Positions 34,762 to 45,154 of a stretch of DNA of 64,000 nucleotides are shown piece by piece. A program made the translations under genes and the position numbers. The DNA comes from Paenimyroides marinum (GTDB taxonomy: Bacteria; Bacteroidota; Bacteroidia; Flavobacteriales; Flavobacteriaceae): contig NZ_FNXE01000010.1 of the NCBI RefSeq assembly GCF_900108395.1, forward strand, positions 1 to 64,000, in the 5' to 3' direction. The notes beneath the pieces were generated by a model. The model did no database searches, was not told where the DNA came from, and saw only the letters and a program-made list of their open reading frames with translations. Within the stretch, counting starts at the first letter, position 1. Every line of letters starts with the position of its first letter.

Positions 34762-37700
34762 ACGCCAACACCTCCAACAGAATATTGATGCCCTGCGGAT
34801 TGCTTTTACATTGGAAAAGGAGAAACGACAAGCCACCGTAGGCGAAAGACTGTCATTGATGCGTTACAGCGGATTTGGCGGTCTTAAATTCGTTCTGAAC
34901 CCCGTAGAAAACGAAACAGACATCAACCATTGGCGAAAAACCGAACACGATTTATTCCCCATTACGCAGGAACTCCACCGACTGCTCAAAGAAAACTCCG
35001 AAGACGATAAGCAATACCGCCGATACGTGGACAGTATGAAAAGCTCCGTACTGACGGCTTTTTATACACCACCACAGGTTATTGATGCGATTTCTGAAAC
35101 TTTGCGTGAAAGCGGTGTAAATATTCAGAAATTTTTAGAGCCGTCCGCAGGGATTGGGTCTTTTATCCAATCCTTTTCGGAAAACCAACAAACCAAAGTT
35201 ACCGCCTACGAAAAGGACTTGCTGACAGGCAAAATCCTAAAACACCTTTATCCCGAAAGCACTATCCGTGTAAGCGGTTTTGAGGAAATTCCCGAAAAGG
35301 AACAAAACAGCTATGATGTAGTTGCCAGCAATATTCCGTTTGGCGATACTTCCGTATTCGATTTATCCTTTTCCCGAAGCAAGGACAGTGCAAAAGTACA
35401 GGCAGCACGAAGCATTCATAATTATTTCTTCTTGAAAGGAAACGATATGCTCCGTGAGGGCGGTTTACAGGCTTTCATTACTTCGCAAGGCGTTTTAAAC
35501 AGTCCGAAGAATGAACCGATACGCAGGGTGTTGATGGAAAACAATAATCTGGTTTCGGTTGTCCGGTTGCCCAACAACCTGTTTACGGAATATGCAGGTA
35601 CGGAGGTCGGAAGCGATTTGATCATCCTACAAAAGAATACGGCAAAACAAAATCTGACCGAAACGGAAGAACTGTTTTGCCAAAGTAAACAGACCAAATA
35701 CGGTACGCCAAGCAATGCTTTCTTTCAGAATGGTACGAGGGTCATACATACCGACCGTAAAATTGATACCGACCCCTACGGACAACCTGCAATCATTTAT
35801 ACACATAAGGACGGAGCTGAGGGCATTGCCAAAGATTTGAAGCAAATGCTTTCCGAAGATTTTGGAAACCGTTTGGACTTGAGCTTATACATAGGCGAAC
35901 GGAACGATGAGCCATTGGTACAAATTCCTGTTACGCCAACACCAACGGTTACACCTCCGGTCGTAGATGTAACCCCTGTAAGCATTCCCCAAAAGCCACA
36001 ACCCGAAATCCGTCTGGAAAGCCTACAGGAACCGAAGCAGCTGAGCATTTTTGACCTGTTTGAAAATGCGAACGAGCCTGTAATGGTGGTTGCTCCACCC
36101 AAAAGAACTACGCAAGCCAAAAGACAAACCGCTAAAAAAAGACGAGGTACAATAGGTCTTCAAACCGACCTGTTCGGCGGTGCGATGCAACAGCCTTATA
36201 TACCGCCAAAACCTAACGGAACTACAAACGGCACAACTCAAATAAACGGCAAAAAACAGGAAGCTGTCGGCGATCTGTTTTCGGGTTTGGGTCGGAATGG
36301 CCACGTGGATAAGCAAATCGTTACCAATATTGCCATCAACACCATTCCAGAGCCTGCTCCGTACAGTGGCGAACTGCAACCGTTCCACCGAAACGACTGC
36401 CTTGTCGTGGATAACGGTTGGGTCGGTCATCTGCAAGATGTGGATACGCAGGACGGTAAGGCTGTGTTCCACCCTTTACAACTGCCTTCCTTACAGAAAG
36501 CACGAGCCGAAGCGTATATCGGGGTACGTGATGTTTACCAACAGCTTTACATCAAAGAAGCGGAACTACAAACCGAGCATAAGGAAGAAAGGGAAACCCT
36601 TAACCGCTTATATGATGCCTTTGTCAAAAAGTACGGAAACCTCAACAGTGCAGACAATATCAAACTCATCAAAGCGGACAGTGCAGGTAAAGAAACACCC
36701 TATCTGGAGCGTGTCGTTGGCGGTGTAATCCATAAGGCAGATATATTCAGCCGTCCTGTTAGTTTTTCCACCGCAACCATAGCAACCGACAATCCCGATG
36801 AAGCGTTAGCGGCTTCGCTGAACAAATACGGTAAAGTCAATCTTGACTATATGTCCGAAATCAGCAGTATGCCCATTGAGGAACTGACGGCTGTATTACA
36901 CGGTCGTATTTACTATAACCCTTTACAAAAGGAATATGAAATAGCCGAACGCTGGGTTGCGGGCAATGTTGTAGAAAAAGCCAAAGCCGTCAAAGACTAT
37001 ATCGACACCAACCCCAATGATGATGTAGAGGCTGTTGAGAGTTATGAAGCATTAATAGCCGCCCGACCAAGACGTATCGAATTTGAGGAACTCGATTTTA
37101 ATCTGGGTGAACGCTGGATACCCGCAGGTATTTATGCCCGGTTTGCATCGCACCTGTTCGATGCGGAAGTCCGTGTACATTATTCGGATAGTGCCGATGA
37201 CTTTTCGGTAACCTGCAAACAGAAGAACGTACATATCTGGGATAAATATGCGGTCAAAGCCCAAAGCCGGACGTACGATGGGATTGCCCTGCTCAAACAC
37301 GCCCTCGTCAATACCACGCCCGATATTTCAAAAACCATAACGATAGATGGCAAAGATGCCAAAGTGCGGGATATGGAAGCCATACAGATGGCGAATACCA
37401 AGATTGACGAAATCCGAACCGCCTTTACCGACTGGCTCCACGCCCAGAACGATGAGTTCAAAACAAGGCTGACCGACCAATACAACGATACGTTTAACTG
37501 TTTCGTCCGCCCTAACTACGACGGTACACATCAGGAATTTCCGGGATTAGACCGTAAGGGATTAGGTATTGAAGACTTGTATTCGAGCCAAAAGGATGCC
37601 GTTTGGATGATAAAGCTGAACAACGGTGCTATCTGCGACCACGAAGTAGGTGCAGGAAAGACGTTGATAATGTGTACAGGGGCACAGGAAATGAAGCGTT

Positions 37701-40189
37701 TGGGACTGGTCCACAAACCGATGATTATCGGGCTGAAAGCGAATATACCTGAAATTGCCGAAGCCTACCGCACCGCCTATCCTCACGCCAAAATACTTTA
37801 TCCGGGCATTGATGATTTTACCCCCCAAAAGCGGTTACGGATTTTCGGTGATATTAAAAACAACGATTGGGATTGCGTAATACTCACACATGATCAATTC
37901 GGAATGATACCCCAATCGCCCGAAATACAAAAGGAAATTCTCCAAATCGAACTGGACAGTGTAGAACAAAACCTTGACTTCCTACGGAGCCAAGGCAATG
38001 AAATAACCAGGGGGATGCTTGCCGGAGCGGAAAAACAAAAAGAAAACCTCGAAGTAAAGCTTAAAACCCTCGCGCACGATATTGAAAACCGCAAAGATGA
38101 CATAGTGGATTTCAAGATGATGGGTATTGACCACTTGTTTGTGGACGAAAGCCACCAATTCAAAAATCTGATGTTCAACACACGGCATTCGAGAGTTGCG
38201 GGATTGGGCAATCAACAGGGAAGCCAAAAGGCAATGAACCTGCTTTTTGCTATCCACACCATTCAAGAACGAACCAATGCGGATATGGGTGCAACTTTTC
38301 TTTCGGGTACCACCATTAGCAATTCATTGACGGAACTGTACCTGTTGTTCAAATACCTGCGACCTCGAGCATTGGAAAAACAAGGAATTAATTCCTTTGA
38401 TGCGTGGGCGGCAATCTATGCAAAGAAAACAACCGATTATGAGTTTTCGGTCGCCAATAATATCGTGGCAAAAGAGCGTTTCCGCTACTTTATCAAAGTG
38501 CCGGAACTCGCTCAATTCTACTCCGAAATCACGGATTACCGTACCGCCGAAATGATTGGAATAGACCGTCCCGAAAAGAACGAGATATTTTACAACATAC
38601 CTCCAACTCCAGACCAGGAGAAGTTTATTGAAAAGCTGATGGAGTTTGCCAAATCAGGCAAAGGGGAATTACTTGGCAGAGAACCGCTATCTAAAAAAGA
38701 AGAAAAAGCAAAAATGCTTATCGCTACGGACTACGCCCGAAAGATGTCTTTGGATATGCGAATGGTAAACCCCCATTACCAAGACCACGTCGATAACAAA
38801 GCTTCCCATTGTGCAGATAATATTGCTAAATATTACAATAAATTCAATGCACAGAAAGGCACGCAGTTCATCTTCTCGGATTTGGGAACATACAAGCCAA
38901 ATCAGTGGAATATCTACTCCGAAATCAAACGTAAGCTCGTGGAAGACCACGACATACCTGCACACGAAATCCGCTTTATACAGGAAGCGAAGAATGACAA
39001 GCAACGAAAAGAGCTAATCAAAGGAATGAACGAGGGCAAAATCCGTGTCCTTTTCGGTTCTACGAGTATGCTCGGTACAGGTGTGAACGCACAGAAAAGA
39101 GCCGTTGCCGTACACCATTTAGATACGCCGTGGCGACCGTCCGACCTTGCGCAAAGGGACGGTAGGGCTATCCGCAAAGGCAATGAGATTGCCAAGCATT
39201 TTAACGACAATAAAGTGGATGTAATCATCTATGCCGTTGAAAAATCGCTGGATAGTTATAAGTTCAACCTGCTGCACAACAAACAGCTATTTATTGACCA
39301 ATTAAAATCCAACAATCTTGGTAAACGGACGATTGACGAAGGTGGTATGGATGAAAAGTCGGGTATGAATTTCTCGGAATATGTAGCTATCCTTATGGGC
39401 AATACCGACCTTTTGGACAAAGCTAAAATAGAGAAACAGATTGCCGGATTGGAAAGCGAAAGGCAATCGTTCAATCGTTCAAAATCAAGTGCCAAGTACA
39501 AACTGGAAGATTATGAGGCAGAACTTGGAAAAGCCCAATCCCGCTATGACCGTATGAGCCTTGATTGGAATAATTTGCAGGGACGTATCCAAAAAAACAC
39601 TGACGGTTCCGTTGCCAACCTTATTAAATTAGACGTTTTGTCGCCCAATGCGGATATAAAACAAATCGGTGCAAAGCTCAATCAGCTTGCCGACAAATCC
39701 CGAACGGGTGGGGATTATGAAGAAATCGGTAATCTGTATGGCTTTCAACTTTTGGTAAAAACGGAAATGTCGCAAAAAGAGGGGGTGGATATTCGTGTAA
39801 ACCGTTTTTTTATTCAAGGTGAGGGTACTATCAAATATACATTCAACAATGGTGTAATGGCAAAAGATCCCGAAACAGCTTCACTAAATTTTATTAAAGC
39901 ATTGGAAAAGCTGCCCACCTATATCAGAAAAGAACAGGAGAATATGGCAGATTTCCAAAAAAACATTCCAATACTTAAGGAAGTAATCAATGGTACGTGG
40001 ACAAAAGAAAACCGACTTAGCGAACTCAAAACGGAGTTGGCGGCAATTGAGCGGAAAATACAGTTATCTATCACTCCGGAACCAATAGAAAAGTCTACAG
40101 AACAAGTCGAAAAGCAGCAAGAAAATCCAAAGGCTATGGAAAGCGTAGTACCGACAAAAAGTATTTATATGTCACGGGGAGTATTGTAA
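34748..40189 (+). CDS. Giant N6-methylase-like / SNF2-type helicase fusion (1813 residues)
   Basis: N-terminal domain: an N6-adenine methyltransferase-like fold with motif [12 protein letters not shown] (residues 131-137 core) and motif IV NIPF at 195-198, where NPPY/F is normal. Residues about 400-560 are a Pro-rich low-complexity linker. A superfamily 2 helicase follows: Walker A EVGAGKT near residue 965, DESH near 1131, and C-terminal motifs GTGVNAQ and [12 protein letters not shown] near 1440-1480. The C-terminal 250 residues are helical. Such proteins are standard in Bacteroidota conjugative elements and may protect or remodel element DNA. Methylase activity is doubtful because of the altered motif IV. 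Confidence 0.85.
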   Translation: MGFSKRQHLQQNIDALRIAFTLEKEKRQATVGERLSLMRYSGFGGLKFVLNPVENETDINHWRKTEHDLFPITQELHRLLKENSEDDKQYRRYVDSMKSSVLTAFYTPPQVIDAISETLRESGVNIQKFLEPSAGIGSFIQSFSENQQTKVTAYEKDLLTGKILKHLYPESTIRVSGFEEIPEKEQNSYDVVASNIPFGDTSVFDLSFSRSKDSAKVQAARSIHNYFFLKGNDMLREGGLQAFITSQGVLNSPKNEPIRRVLMENNNLVSVVRLPNNLFTEYAGTEVGSDLIILQKNTAKQNLTETEELFCQSKQTKYGTPSNAFFQNGTRVIHTDRKIDTDPYGQPAIIYTHKDGAEGIAKDLKQMLSEDFGNRLDLSLYIGERNDEPLVQIPVTPTPTVTPPVVDVTPVSIPQKPQPEIRLESLQEPKQLSIFDLFENANEPVMVVAPPKRTTQAKRQTAKKRRGTIGLQTDLFGGAMQQPYIPPKPNGTTNGTTQINGKKQEAVGDLFSGLGRNGHVDKQIVTNIAINTIPEPAPYSGELQPFHRNDCLVVDNGWVGHLQDVDTQDGKAVFHPLQLPSLQKARAEAYIGVRDVYQQLYIKEAELQTEHKEERETLNRLYDAFVKKYGNLNSADNIKLIKADSAGKETPYLERVVGGVIHKADIFSRPVSFSTATIATDNPDEALAASLNKYGKVNLDYMSEISSMPIEELTAVLHGRIYYNPLQKEYEIAERWVAGNVVEKAKAVKDYIDTNPNDDVEAVESYEALIAARPRRIEFEELDFNLGERWIPAGIYARFASHLFDAEVRVHYSDSADDFSVTCKQKNVHIWDKYAVKAQSRTYDGIALLKHALVNTTPDISKTITIDGKDAKVRDMEAIQMANTKIDEIRTAFTDWLHAQNDEFKTRLTDQYNDTFNCFVRPNYDGTHQEFPGLDRKGLGIEDLYSSQKDAVWMIKLNNGAICDHEVGAGKTLIMCTGAQEMKRLGLVHKPMIIGLKANIPEIAEAYRTAYPHAKILYPGIDDFTPQKRLRIFGDIKNNDWDCVILTHDQFGMIPQSPEIQKEILQIELDSVEQNLDFLRSQGNEITRGMLAGAEKQKENLEVKLKTLAHDIENRKDDIVDFKMMGIDHLFVDESHQFKNLMFNTRHSRVAGLGNQQGSQKAMNLLFAIHTIQERTNADMGATFLSGTTISNSLTELYLLFKYLRPRALEKQGINSFDAWAAIYAKKTTDYEFSVANNIVAKERFRYFIKVPELAQFYSEITDYRTAEMIGIDRPEKNEIFYNIPPTPDQEKFIEKLMEFAKSGKGELLGREPLSKKEEKAKMLIATDYARKMSLDMRMVNPHYQDHVDNKASHCADNIAKYYNKFNAQKGTQFIFSDLGTYKPNQWNIYSEIKRKLVEDHDIPAHEIRFIQEAKNDKQRKELIKGMNEGKIRVLFGSTSMLGTGVNAQKRAVAVHHLDTPWRPSDLAQRDGRAIRKGNEIAKHFNDNKVDVIIYAVEKSLDSYKFNLLHNKQLFIDQLKSNNLGKRTIDEGGMDEKSGMNFSEYVAILMGNTDLLDKAKIEKQIAGLESERQSFNRSKSSAKYKLEDYEAELGKAQSRYDRMSLDWNNLQGRIQKNTDGSVANLIKLDVLSPNADIKQIGAKLNQLADKSRTGGDYEEIGNLYGFQLLVKTEMSQKEGVDIRVNRFFIQGEGTIKYTFNNGVMAKDPETASLNFIKALEKLPTYIRKEQENMADFQKNIPILKEVINGTWTKENRLSELKTELAAIERKIQLSITPEPIEKSTEQVEKQQENPKAMESVVPTKSIYMSRGVL

Positions 40190-40473
40190 AAACATTTACC
40201 CATTCATACATTTTCCTAATCACAACATCTCAGGTTCGTTCAATTTATTTCTGGACTGTGATTCATTTCAAAATTGATGAATAAATAGTAGCATAAACCA
40301 CTACATTACAGAAATAATCTTACACCCACATATCTTATCTGTAGCTCGTTTTGAATCCAAAAAATTAAACAAATTGAATTGTATGTTGTTCTGTCTATGT
40401 GTTCTATCAAAAAAAGCCTTTAACATTTCATTATTAAAAGAGAAAAGGAAATTGATAATAATAATATACATCT

Positions 40474-40533
40474 ATGAAATTAGCGATAAAAATAATGGCA
40501 ATGGCAGGAATACTGTTATTTATCCAAGCGTGA
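40474..40533 (+). other. Orphaned signal peptide ending in TGA at the lipobox Cys codon
   Basis: ATG at 40474 opens MKLAIKIMAMAGILLFIQA, then TGA at 40531-40533. The next codons (DKDDINKIK) run in frame into the DUF305 protein. In a normal lipoprotein the residue after QA would be Cys (TGT or TGC). So one base change has turned the lipidation Cys into a stop. The 284 bases upstream (40190-40473) hold no gene and no clear promoter. Confidence 0.8.
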
Positions 40534-40584
40534 GATAAGGACGATATCAACAAAATCAAAATCCAGAATCACGATGACAATGAA

Positions 40585-41094
40585 ATGATGACTATCATGC
40601 ACAACATGGTGGATGAGATGATGGCCATGCAAATGCCCCCCGACCCTGATATTGCTTTTGGTCTGATGATGCGAATGCATCATCAGGGAGCGATCGACAT
40701 GGCAAATAAGGAACTGCAATCCGGCGATGATGCGCAAATGAGGGAGATGGCCCAGAAAATGATTAAAGACCAGAAGGCTGAGATTCAAGAATTAACCACA
40801 TTTCTCAATGGTCACGTACCGCATCTAAATGTTCCCGAATTTGTTACAGAGCAGATGAAAAATATGGAACGCTCAGGCAGAGTGACAGACCTCCAAATCA
40901 TTAATGGAGACACGGATCACGATTTTGCCATGTTGATGATTCAGCATCATCAAAATGCAATTGAAAACGCAACATTGGAACTTATTTACGGACACGAAAG
41001 TGCTATGCAGACAATGGCAAAAAATATTATTGAAAAACAGGATCAGGAAATCTCGGAGATTCAAACCTGGTTATTAGCTAATAAGAATAGATAA
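40585..41094 (+). CDS. DUF305 family protein, cut off from its lipoprotein signal
   Basis: A 169-residue helical protein with two DUF305 (ferritin-like four-helix) halves: FGLMMRMHHQGAIDMA and FAMLMIQHHQNAIENA, each with the HHxxAI motif. Met and His are abundant, and such proteins are common beside copper and silver resistance genes, where metal binding is suspected. Upstream in-frame codons to 40474 encode the signal peptide, but a TGA at 40531 interrupts. If translation restarts here, the protein would stay in the cytoplasm. A small copper-storage-like gene follows after 28 bases. Confidence 0.75.
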   Translation: MMTIMHNMVDEMMAMQMPPDPDIAFGLMMRMHHQGAIDMANKELQSGDDAQMREMAQKMIKDQKAEIQELTTFLNGHVPHLNVPEFVTEQMKNMERSGRVTDLQIINGDTDHDFAMLMIQHHQNAIENATLELIYGHESAMQTMAKNIIEKQDQEISEIQTWLLANKNR

Positions 41095-41122
41095 ATAATT
41101 TCTCACTTTAAACAATAAAATT

Positions 41123-41458
41123 ATGTCACATCAACAATTTCAAAAATGTATTGACGAATGCTACGCCTGTGCTGTAGCTTGTAACCATTGTGCAGCTTCT
41201 TGCTTGCAAGAGGACAATGTAAAAATGATGGCTCGATGTATCCAGCTTGATCTGGAATGTGCAGCCATATGTAGAGCCGCAGCCGAACTCATGAGTTTGG
41301 GAAGCCAATATAGCCGTCACCTTTGCAAGCTATGTGCGGAGATTTGTAGAGCGTGTGGAGATGAATGTGCTAAGCATGATATGCAACATTGCAAAGAGTG
41401 TGCGGATGCTTGCTACAAATGCGCAGAAGCTTGTGAGCAAATGGCAACGGCGGTATAA
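41123..41458 (+). CDS. Four-helix-bundle copper-storage-like protein (Csp/DUF326)
   Basis: A 111-residue protein with 19 Cys, in CxxxC and CxxC spacings along four predicted helices (CIDECYACAVACNHCAASC in the first; CADACYKCAEACEQM in the last). This matches the Csp family, in which Cys thiolates in a helix bundle store many Cu(I) ions. No signal peptide, so it is Csp3-like and cytosolic. It follows the DUF305 gene and is followed by no clear terminator. It should buffer copper that leaks into the cytoplasm. Confidence 0.9.
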   Translation: MSHQQFQKCIDECYACAVACNHCAASCLQEDNVKMMARCIQLDLECAAICRAAAELMSLGSQYSRHLCKLCAEICRACGDECAKHDMQHCKECADACYKCAEACEQMATAV

Positions 41459-41597
41459 TCTCATTATTGGTAGAAGTCTAAAAACCTCCAATGAATTCAA
41501 ACTGGGTAAAGAATTTCAGGACCGTTTCCATTTGTAAACGATAGTTAGGGAAAGAGGAAAATGGACGGTAGTGTAAACTGAACTGTGTCACATCACT

Positions 41598-41651
41598 CCT
41601 TTTAGGGTTCGTGCTCAGAGGCTGAAAGCCTCGAGTGCGAACCCTAAAAGG
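41598..41651. repeat. Long imperfect inverted repeat next to an IS-end-like sequence
   Basis: CCTTTTAGGGTTCGTGCTC (from 41598) pairs with GAGTGCGAACCCTAAAAGG (to 41651), with AGAGGCT/AGCCTC completing the stem and a loop of only GAA. Two mismatches and one bulge interrupt about 25 bp. Just to the left, GTAGTGTAAACTGAACTGTG resembles the outer ends of IS256-like elements, from memory. It may be a relic of a mobile element. No transposase remains nearby. Confidence 0.55.
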
Positions 41652-41728
41652 GGTTGCCGAAGGCTTTAATTCTATCTCATGGACTGGCTCCTTCGCCGAA
41701 TAATGATCGACAAAATCGTCTTTTGATT

Positions 41729-42556
41729 TTATATTTCGTCCTGTTCTTCCATTTTTTTAATCAAAGCATCACGTAAGCTGTCAAGGAATTTCGTTCGGTT
41801 CAGCTTTCTTGCTTTGAGTTCCAAAAATGTATGGTAAAAATCGCCCAAATCAACATTAAAACTGTTTTCAAAAAATCTGACTATGGTTATAATATCTGTA
41901 TTCCCATTATTGAAGACGGCTTGAGAATGCAGTCCGTAAATCAATTCCGTTAAAGCCGCTTTGCTTCCCGTCCAACTTAATGTTGGTAGGTCTATTGATT
42001 TATCTTTATAGATTATGTTGTGAAGTTGGTCTTCGAGATAAACTTGAATCAGGTCATTGGCAATTATTTTTGCCGCCTTATAATCGTGGGATGTAGAAAA
42101 CCGGTGGTCGGTTTCAAAATAAACCGTGTCCAAACTTAACTTTATATCGTGTTTGCCCCGAACAAATAACTTTTCATCTACAAATGAACTGCCTGTTCGG
42201 TAATATTTATAGAATTCAAGGTTACTCTCAAAATACCGTTTGAGTTTCCTTAGCTCACCATTAATGTATTTCCTAATAGCTTTTATATCATTAGGTTTTT
42301 TTGTCTCTATTTTATAGATAGCGTTATAGTAAATGAGTTTTGCAACAATGACTGGTTTTTGATATTTGAAAAAGTGGATCTCTTCATTTATACTATCAAA
42401 GCCATTTTTTAGTGTATATTCCTTTATTTCGGAAAGTCTCGATAATATCAACTCGATAATAACTTCATACAAAGCTATGGAACCATCCAGTTCAAGAGAC
42501 ACCTCTTTTATTTCATCTTCTAGTTTCTTTATTATTTCCTCGTAATAATTGCTCAT
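41729..42556 (-). CDS. RteC-domain protein (second, intact copy)
   Basis: A 275-residue protein with an intact RteC domain: EEIHFFKYQKPVIVAKLIYY, LEFYKYYRTGSSFVDEKLF, FSTSHDYKAAKIIANDLI and the C-terminal LGDFYHTFLELKARKLNRTK. It is more AT-rich than most cargo genes. RteC family members act on excision promoters of CTnDOT-type elements. Its presence at the boundary of backbone and metal cargo, opposite in direction to the broken rteC at 25158, suggests that two elements or modules have been joined here. Confidence 0.85.
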   Translation of the reverse strand: MSNYYEEIIKKLEDEIKEVSLELDGSIALYEVIIELILSRLSEIKEYTLKNGFDSINEEIHFFKYQKPVIVAKLIYYNAIYKIETKKPNDIKAIRKYINGELRKLKRYFESNLEFYKYYRTGSSFVDEKLFVRGKHDIKLSLDTVYFETDHRFSTSHDYKAAKIIANDLIQVYLEDQLHNIIYKDKSIDLPTLSWTGSKAALTELIYGLHSQAVFNNGNTDIITIVRFFENSFNVDLGDFYHTFLELKARKLNRTKFLDSLRDALIKKMEEQDEI

Positions 42557-42582
42557 TAAGTAACATTTTTAATTCATCAAAA

Positions 42583-42607
42583 GAGGTCGGATTCTAAATC
42601 CGACCTC
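42583..42607 (-). terminator. Terminator of the copper operon
   Basis: Perfect 11-bp GC-rich arms GAGGTCGGATT (42583-42593) and AATCCGACCTC (42597-42607) with a 3-base loop, followed on the minus strand by TTTT. It lies just past the multicopper oxidase stop codon. Confidence 0.85.
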
Positions 42608-42621
42608 ATAGAAAGTCAAAC

Positions 42622-45108
42622 TTAATAGGACAAATTCAATCCGAACCCCCAGCCCATATCGCTGTCATAATGGGTAGTAGCGGCAATGTTTCTGGTCAAA
42701 ATGTATTTTAGACCACCCATATACTCTTTGTCTGTATTTACCATAAATGCCCCTCTCAATCTTGCGGTCAAAGGGATATCCTCCCTTGCTAATTGGAGGC
42801 GGATAATACCGTCTGAATATACCTCAGCTTGAAAATCGACCAGCATAGGTAAAGTGTAAACGAAACCTGCACTTAGTTTGGCTCTTTTATTTTTCGTGTT
42901 TTTCTGTCCGAACATATTCTTTTCGATCTCATGGCTGCCAAATTCCCGATATCTCCAATCGAAGCCTACGAAAGGCATAAACCACTGCATTTTTCCGATA
43001 TATCGACCGAAGTGCGTTTCAGTTTCATATCCATGGCGATTATTATAACCTAATCTCCATTCGGTACTAAGTTTCCAGCGTGTATTTTGAAGCATTGCCT
43101 GCCCGTCGTTACCATTTGTAGCAAAGTCGTTCTCAGCCATAAAATGCCATCCATTGCTCTCTTTTTGCAGTTTTTTATATGCTTTTTCTTTGTTAGGCAG
43201 ATTTGGGTTTTGATAATCACCTACTGCAAAAACCCGGTTCATACCTGCCATCATATGATACATAATATGACAATGGAAGAACCAGTCACCCTCGGTATTG
43301 GCGGCAAATTCAATGATATTCGTCTCCATAGGCATGATGTCAATGACATTCTTTAGCGGGGACTGTATTCCATTACTATTTAGGACACGGAAATCAAATC
43401 CGTGGAGATGCATTGGATGCCGCATCATGGAGTTGTTGAACAGTTTAATCCTGAGAATTTCTCCTTTCTTGACAGGAATCTTATCCACTTCGGAAAGAAC
43501 CTTGTTATCCATGCTCCAGACATACCTATTCATGTTCCCTGTGAGCGTAAAGGTCACTTGTTTTACCGGTTGATCTTTTGACAGTTCGGTATTGTACGGT
43601 GATTTAAGCATGTCGTAATTTAAGGTAACGATGTCATAACTTGACATATCATGGGCTGAGTGATCCATTGAGGAGTCCATTTCCATTTTACCCATCGCTT
43701 TATTACCATTTTTATCACCTGTGATCTCGGGATACATTACCGAATTCATGTCCATCTTTTGGAGACTCATTTTCATCCCCATGTCCTTCATGTCCCCGTT
43801 CATTTTCATCATATCGTTCATCATCTTCATGCCCTCAAAGTATTTAAGTTTCGGAAGTGGGGGATGTGGTACTTTCCTTCCTTCGCCGATATAAATCGAT
43901 GCAGATTCGGTGCGATCCTCAGGGGTAACCAATAACTCATAGGAATTATTTGGCTCAGGAATGGTAACGATGATATCGTAAGTTTCCGAAACCCCTACGA
44001 TCAGCCTATCCACTTCAACCGGTTCGACATCATTCCCGTCACTGGCAACGACGGTAATCTTTCCACCTGCGTAATTGATCCAAAAATAGGATGAAGCACC
44101 ACCATTAGCGATCCTCAACCGAACTTTGTCTCCCGCCTTAAATTGTGAGAGTTGCTGCCCATCTGCGCCGTTGATCAAAAATTTATCATAATAAACATCA
44201 CTGACATCCATCGCAAGCATACGTTTCCACTCGTTTGTAACTTTCGTTTTAAAATGTCCTTCTTTTATAGCTTCCAGATAACTTTGGGTCGTCCCTTTCT
44301 TAATTGCAAACCAGTCATTGGCATTATGAAGCATCCGGTGGACATTGTCTGGATTTAAATTTGTCCATTCACTTAAAATCAAAGGAACTGTAGGCAGATC
44401 ATCAATATCTTTCCTGAATGTGGGATCACCCTCACGTTTATTCATTATGAAAGAACCATACATACCTATCTGTTCCTGCATGCCGGAATGCGAATGGTAC
44501 CAATGCGTACCATGTTGGATTATCGGAAAGCGATACGTATAGGTAGAATTTGGCTCAATGGGCTTTTGGGTCAGCCAAGGAACACCATCTTCTTTGTTGG
44601 GCAGCATTACACCATGCCAATGCAGGGATGTGGCTTCGTCCATAAGGTTGTGTACCATGATCTCTGCCGTGTCCCCTTCCGTAAATGTCAATGTGGGCAT
44701 CGGTATCTGTCCATTAACTGCGATAGCTCTTTTGGATTTTCCGCCATAGGTAACAACGGTGTCTTTTACATACAGATGGTATTTTACAACCTTTCCGCCA
44801 CCAATTATCTTCTCTGGAAGCATTGGGACATTTTCTTGGGCTTGCTTGTTCATATTCATCTCTCCGTGGCTTTCGTTACCCTCCATTTTTTTAGGGACAA
44901 GTTTCATCCCGCATTTGGGACAGTTTCCCGGTTTATCGGAGAGTATTTCTGGATGCATTGGACAGGTGTATACCTTTTGTTGTTCCTTTTCCTCCTCATT
45001 TACATTTACTTGTGGATTATCCATTTTATGCTTATGGGTTGAATGTGCTGACTGCGCGCTACTGCTTATCGTAATAAGCATAAGTAGCATTATTAAATTA
45101 TATCTCAT
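42622..45108 (-). CDS. Multicopper oxidase with N-terminal metal-binding domain and barrel-like C-terminus
   Basis: An 828-residue exported protein. After the signal peptide, residues 47-73 form a heavy-metal-binding domain (YTCPMHPEILSDKPGNCPKC, then GMKLVP). Three cupredoxin parts follow with copper ligands HWHGVMLP, HWYHSHSG, HPMHLHG and FFHCHIMYHM. A Met/Asp-rich loop (MKMMNDMMKMNGDMKDMGMK) is inserted near residues 420-480. The last 170 residues are beta-rich with alternating aromatics and end in GFGLNLSY, like an outer-membrane barrel or CopB tail. Likely oxidises Cu(I) in the periplasm. Last gene of the minus-strand array. Confidence 0.88.
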   Translation of the reverse strand: MRYNLIMLLMLITISSSAQSAHSTHKHKMDNPQVNVNEEEKEQQKVYTCPMHPEILSDKPGNCPKCGMKLVPKKMEGNESHGEMNMNKQAQENVPMLPEKIIGGGKVVKYHLYVKDTVVTYGGKSKRAIAVNGQIPMPTLTFTEGDTAEIMVHNLMDEATSLHWHGVMLPNKEDGVPWLTQKPIEPNSTYTYRFPIIQHGTHWYHSHSGMQEQIGMYGSFIMNKREGDPTFRKDIDDLPTVPLILSEWTNLNPDNVHRMLHNANDWFAIKKGTTQSYLEAIKEGHFKTKVTNEWKRMLAMDVSDVYYDKFLINGADGQQLSQFKAGDKVRLRIANGGASSYFWINYAGGKITVVASDGNDVEPVEVDRLIVGVSETYDIIVTIPEPNNSYELLVTPEDRTESASIYIGEGRKVPHPPLPKLKYFEGMKMMNDMMKMNGDMKDMGMKMSLQKMDMNSVMYPEITGDKNGNKAMGKMEMDSSMDHSAHDMSSYDIVTLNYDMLKSPYNTELSKDQPVKQVTFTLTGNMNRYVWSMDNKVLSEVDKIPVKKGEILRIKLFNNSMMRHPMHLHGFDFRVLNSNGIQSPLKNVIDIMPMETNIIEFAANTEGDWFFHCHIMYHMMAGMNRVFAVGDYQNPNLPNKEKAYKKLQKESNGWHFMAENDFATNGNDGQAMLQNTRWKLSTEWRLGYNNRHGYETETHFGRYIGKMQWFMPFVGFDWRYREFGSHEIEKNMFGQKNTKNKRAKLSAGFVYTLPMLVDFQAEVYSDGIIRLQLAREDIPLTARLRGAFMVNTDKEYMGGLKYILTRNIAATTHYDSDMGWGFGLNLSY

Positions 45109-45154
45109 AACATATTGTTGTTGTTACTGTTCGACAAGAGATTGATTACCTCCA

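Noticed and set aside
36023..36472. Minus-strand frames inside the giant methylase-helicase gene
   Set aside because: All are shadows of the well supported plus-strand gene, whose motifs are intact.
40531..40533. Selenocysteine insertion at the lipobox TGA
   Set aside because: No convincing hairpin follows within 40 bases, and selenoproteins are rare in this phylum. A nonsense change or read error is simpler.
44488..45042. Long plus-strand open frame opposite the multicopper oxidase
   Set aside because: The composition is low in quality and is the shadow of the oxidase gene on the other strand; no family motif or start context.
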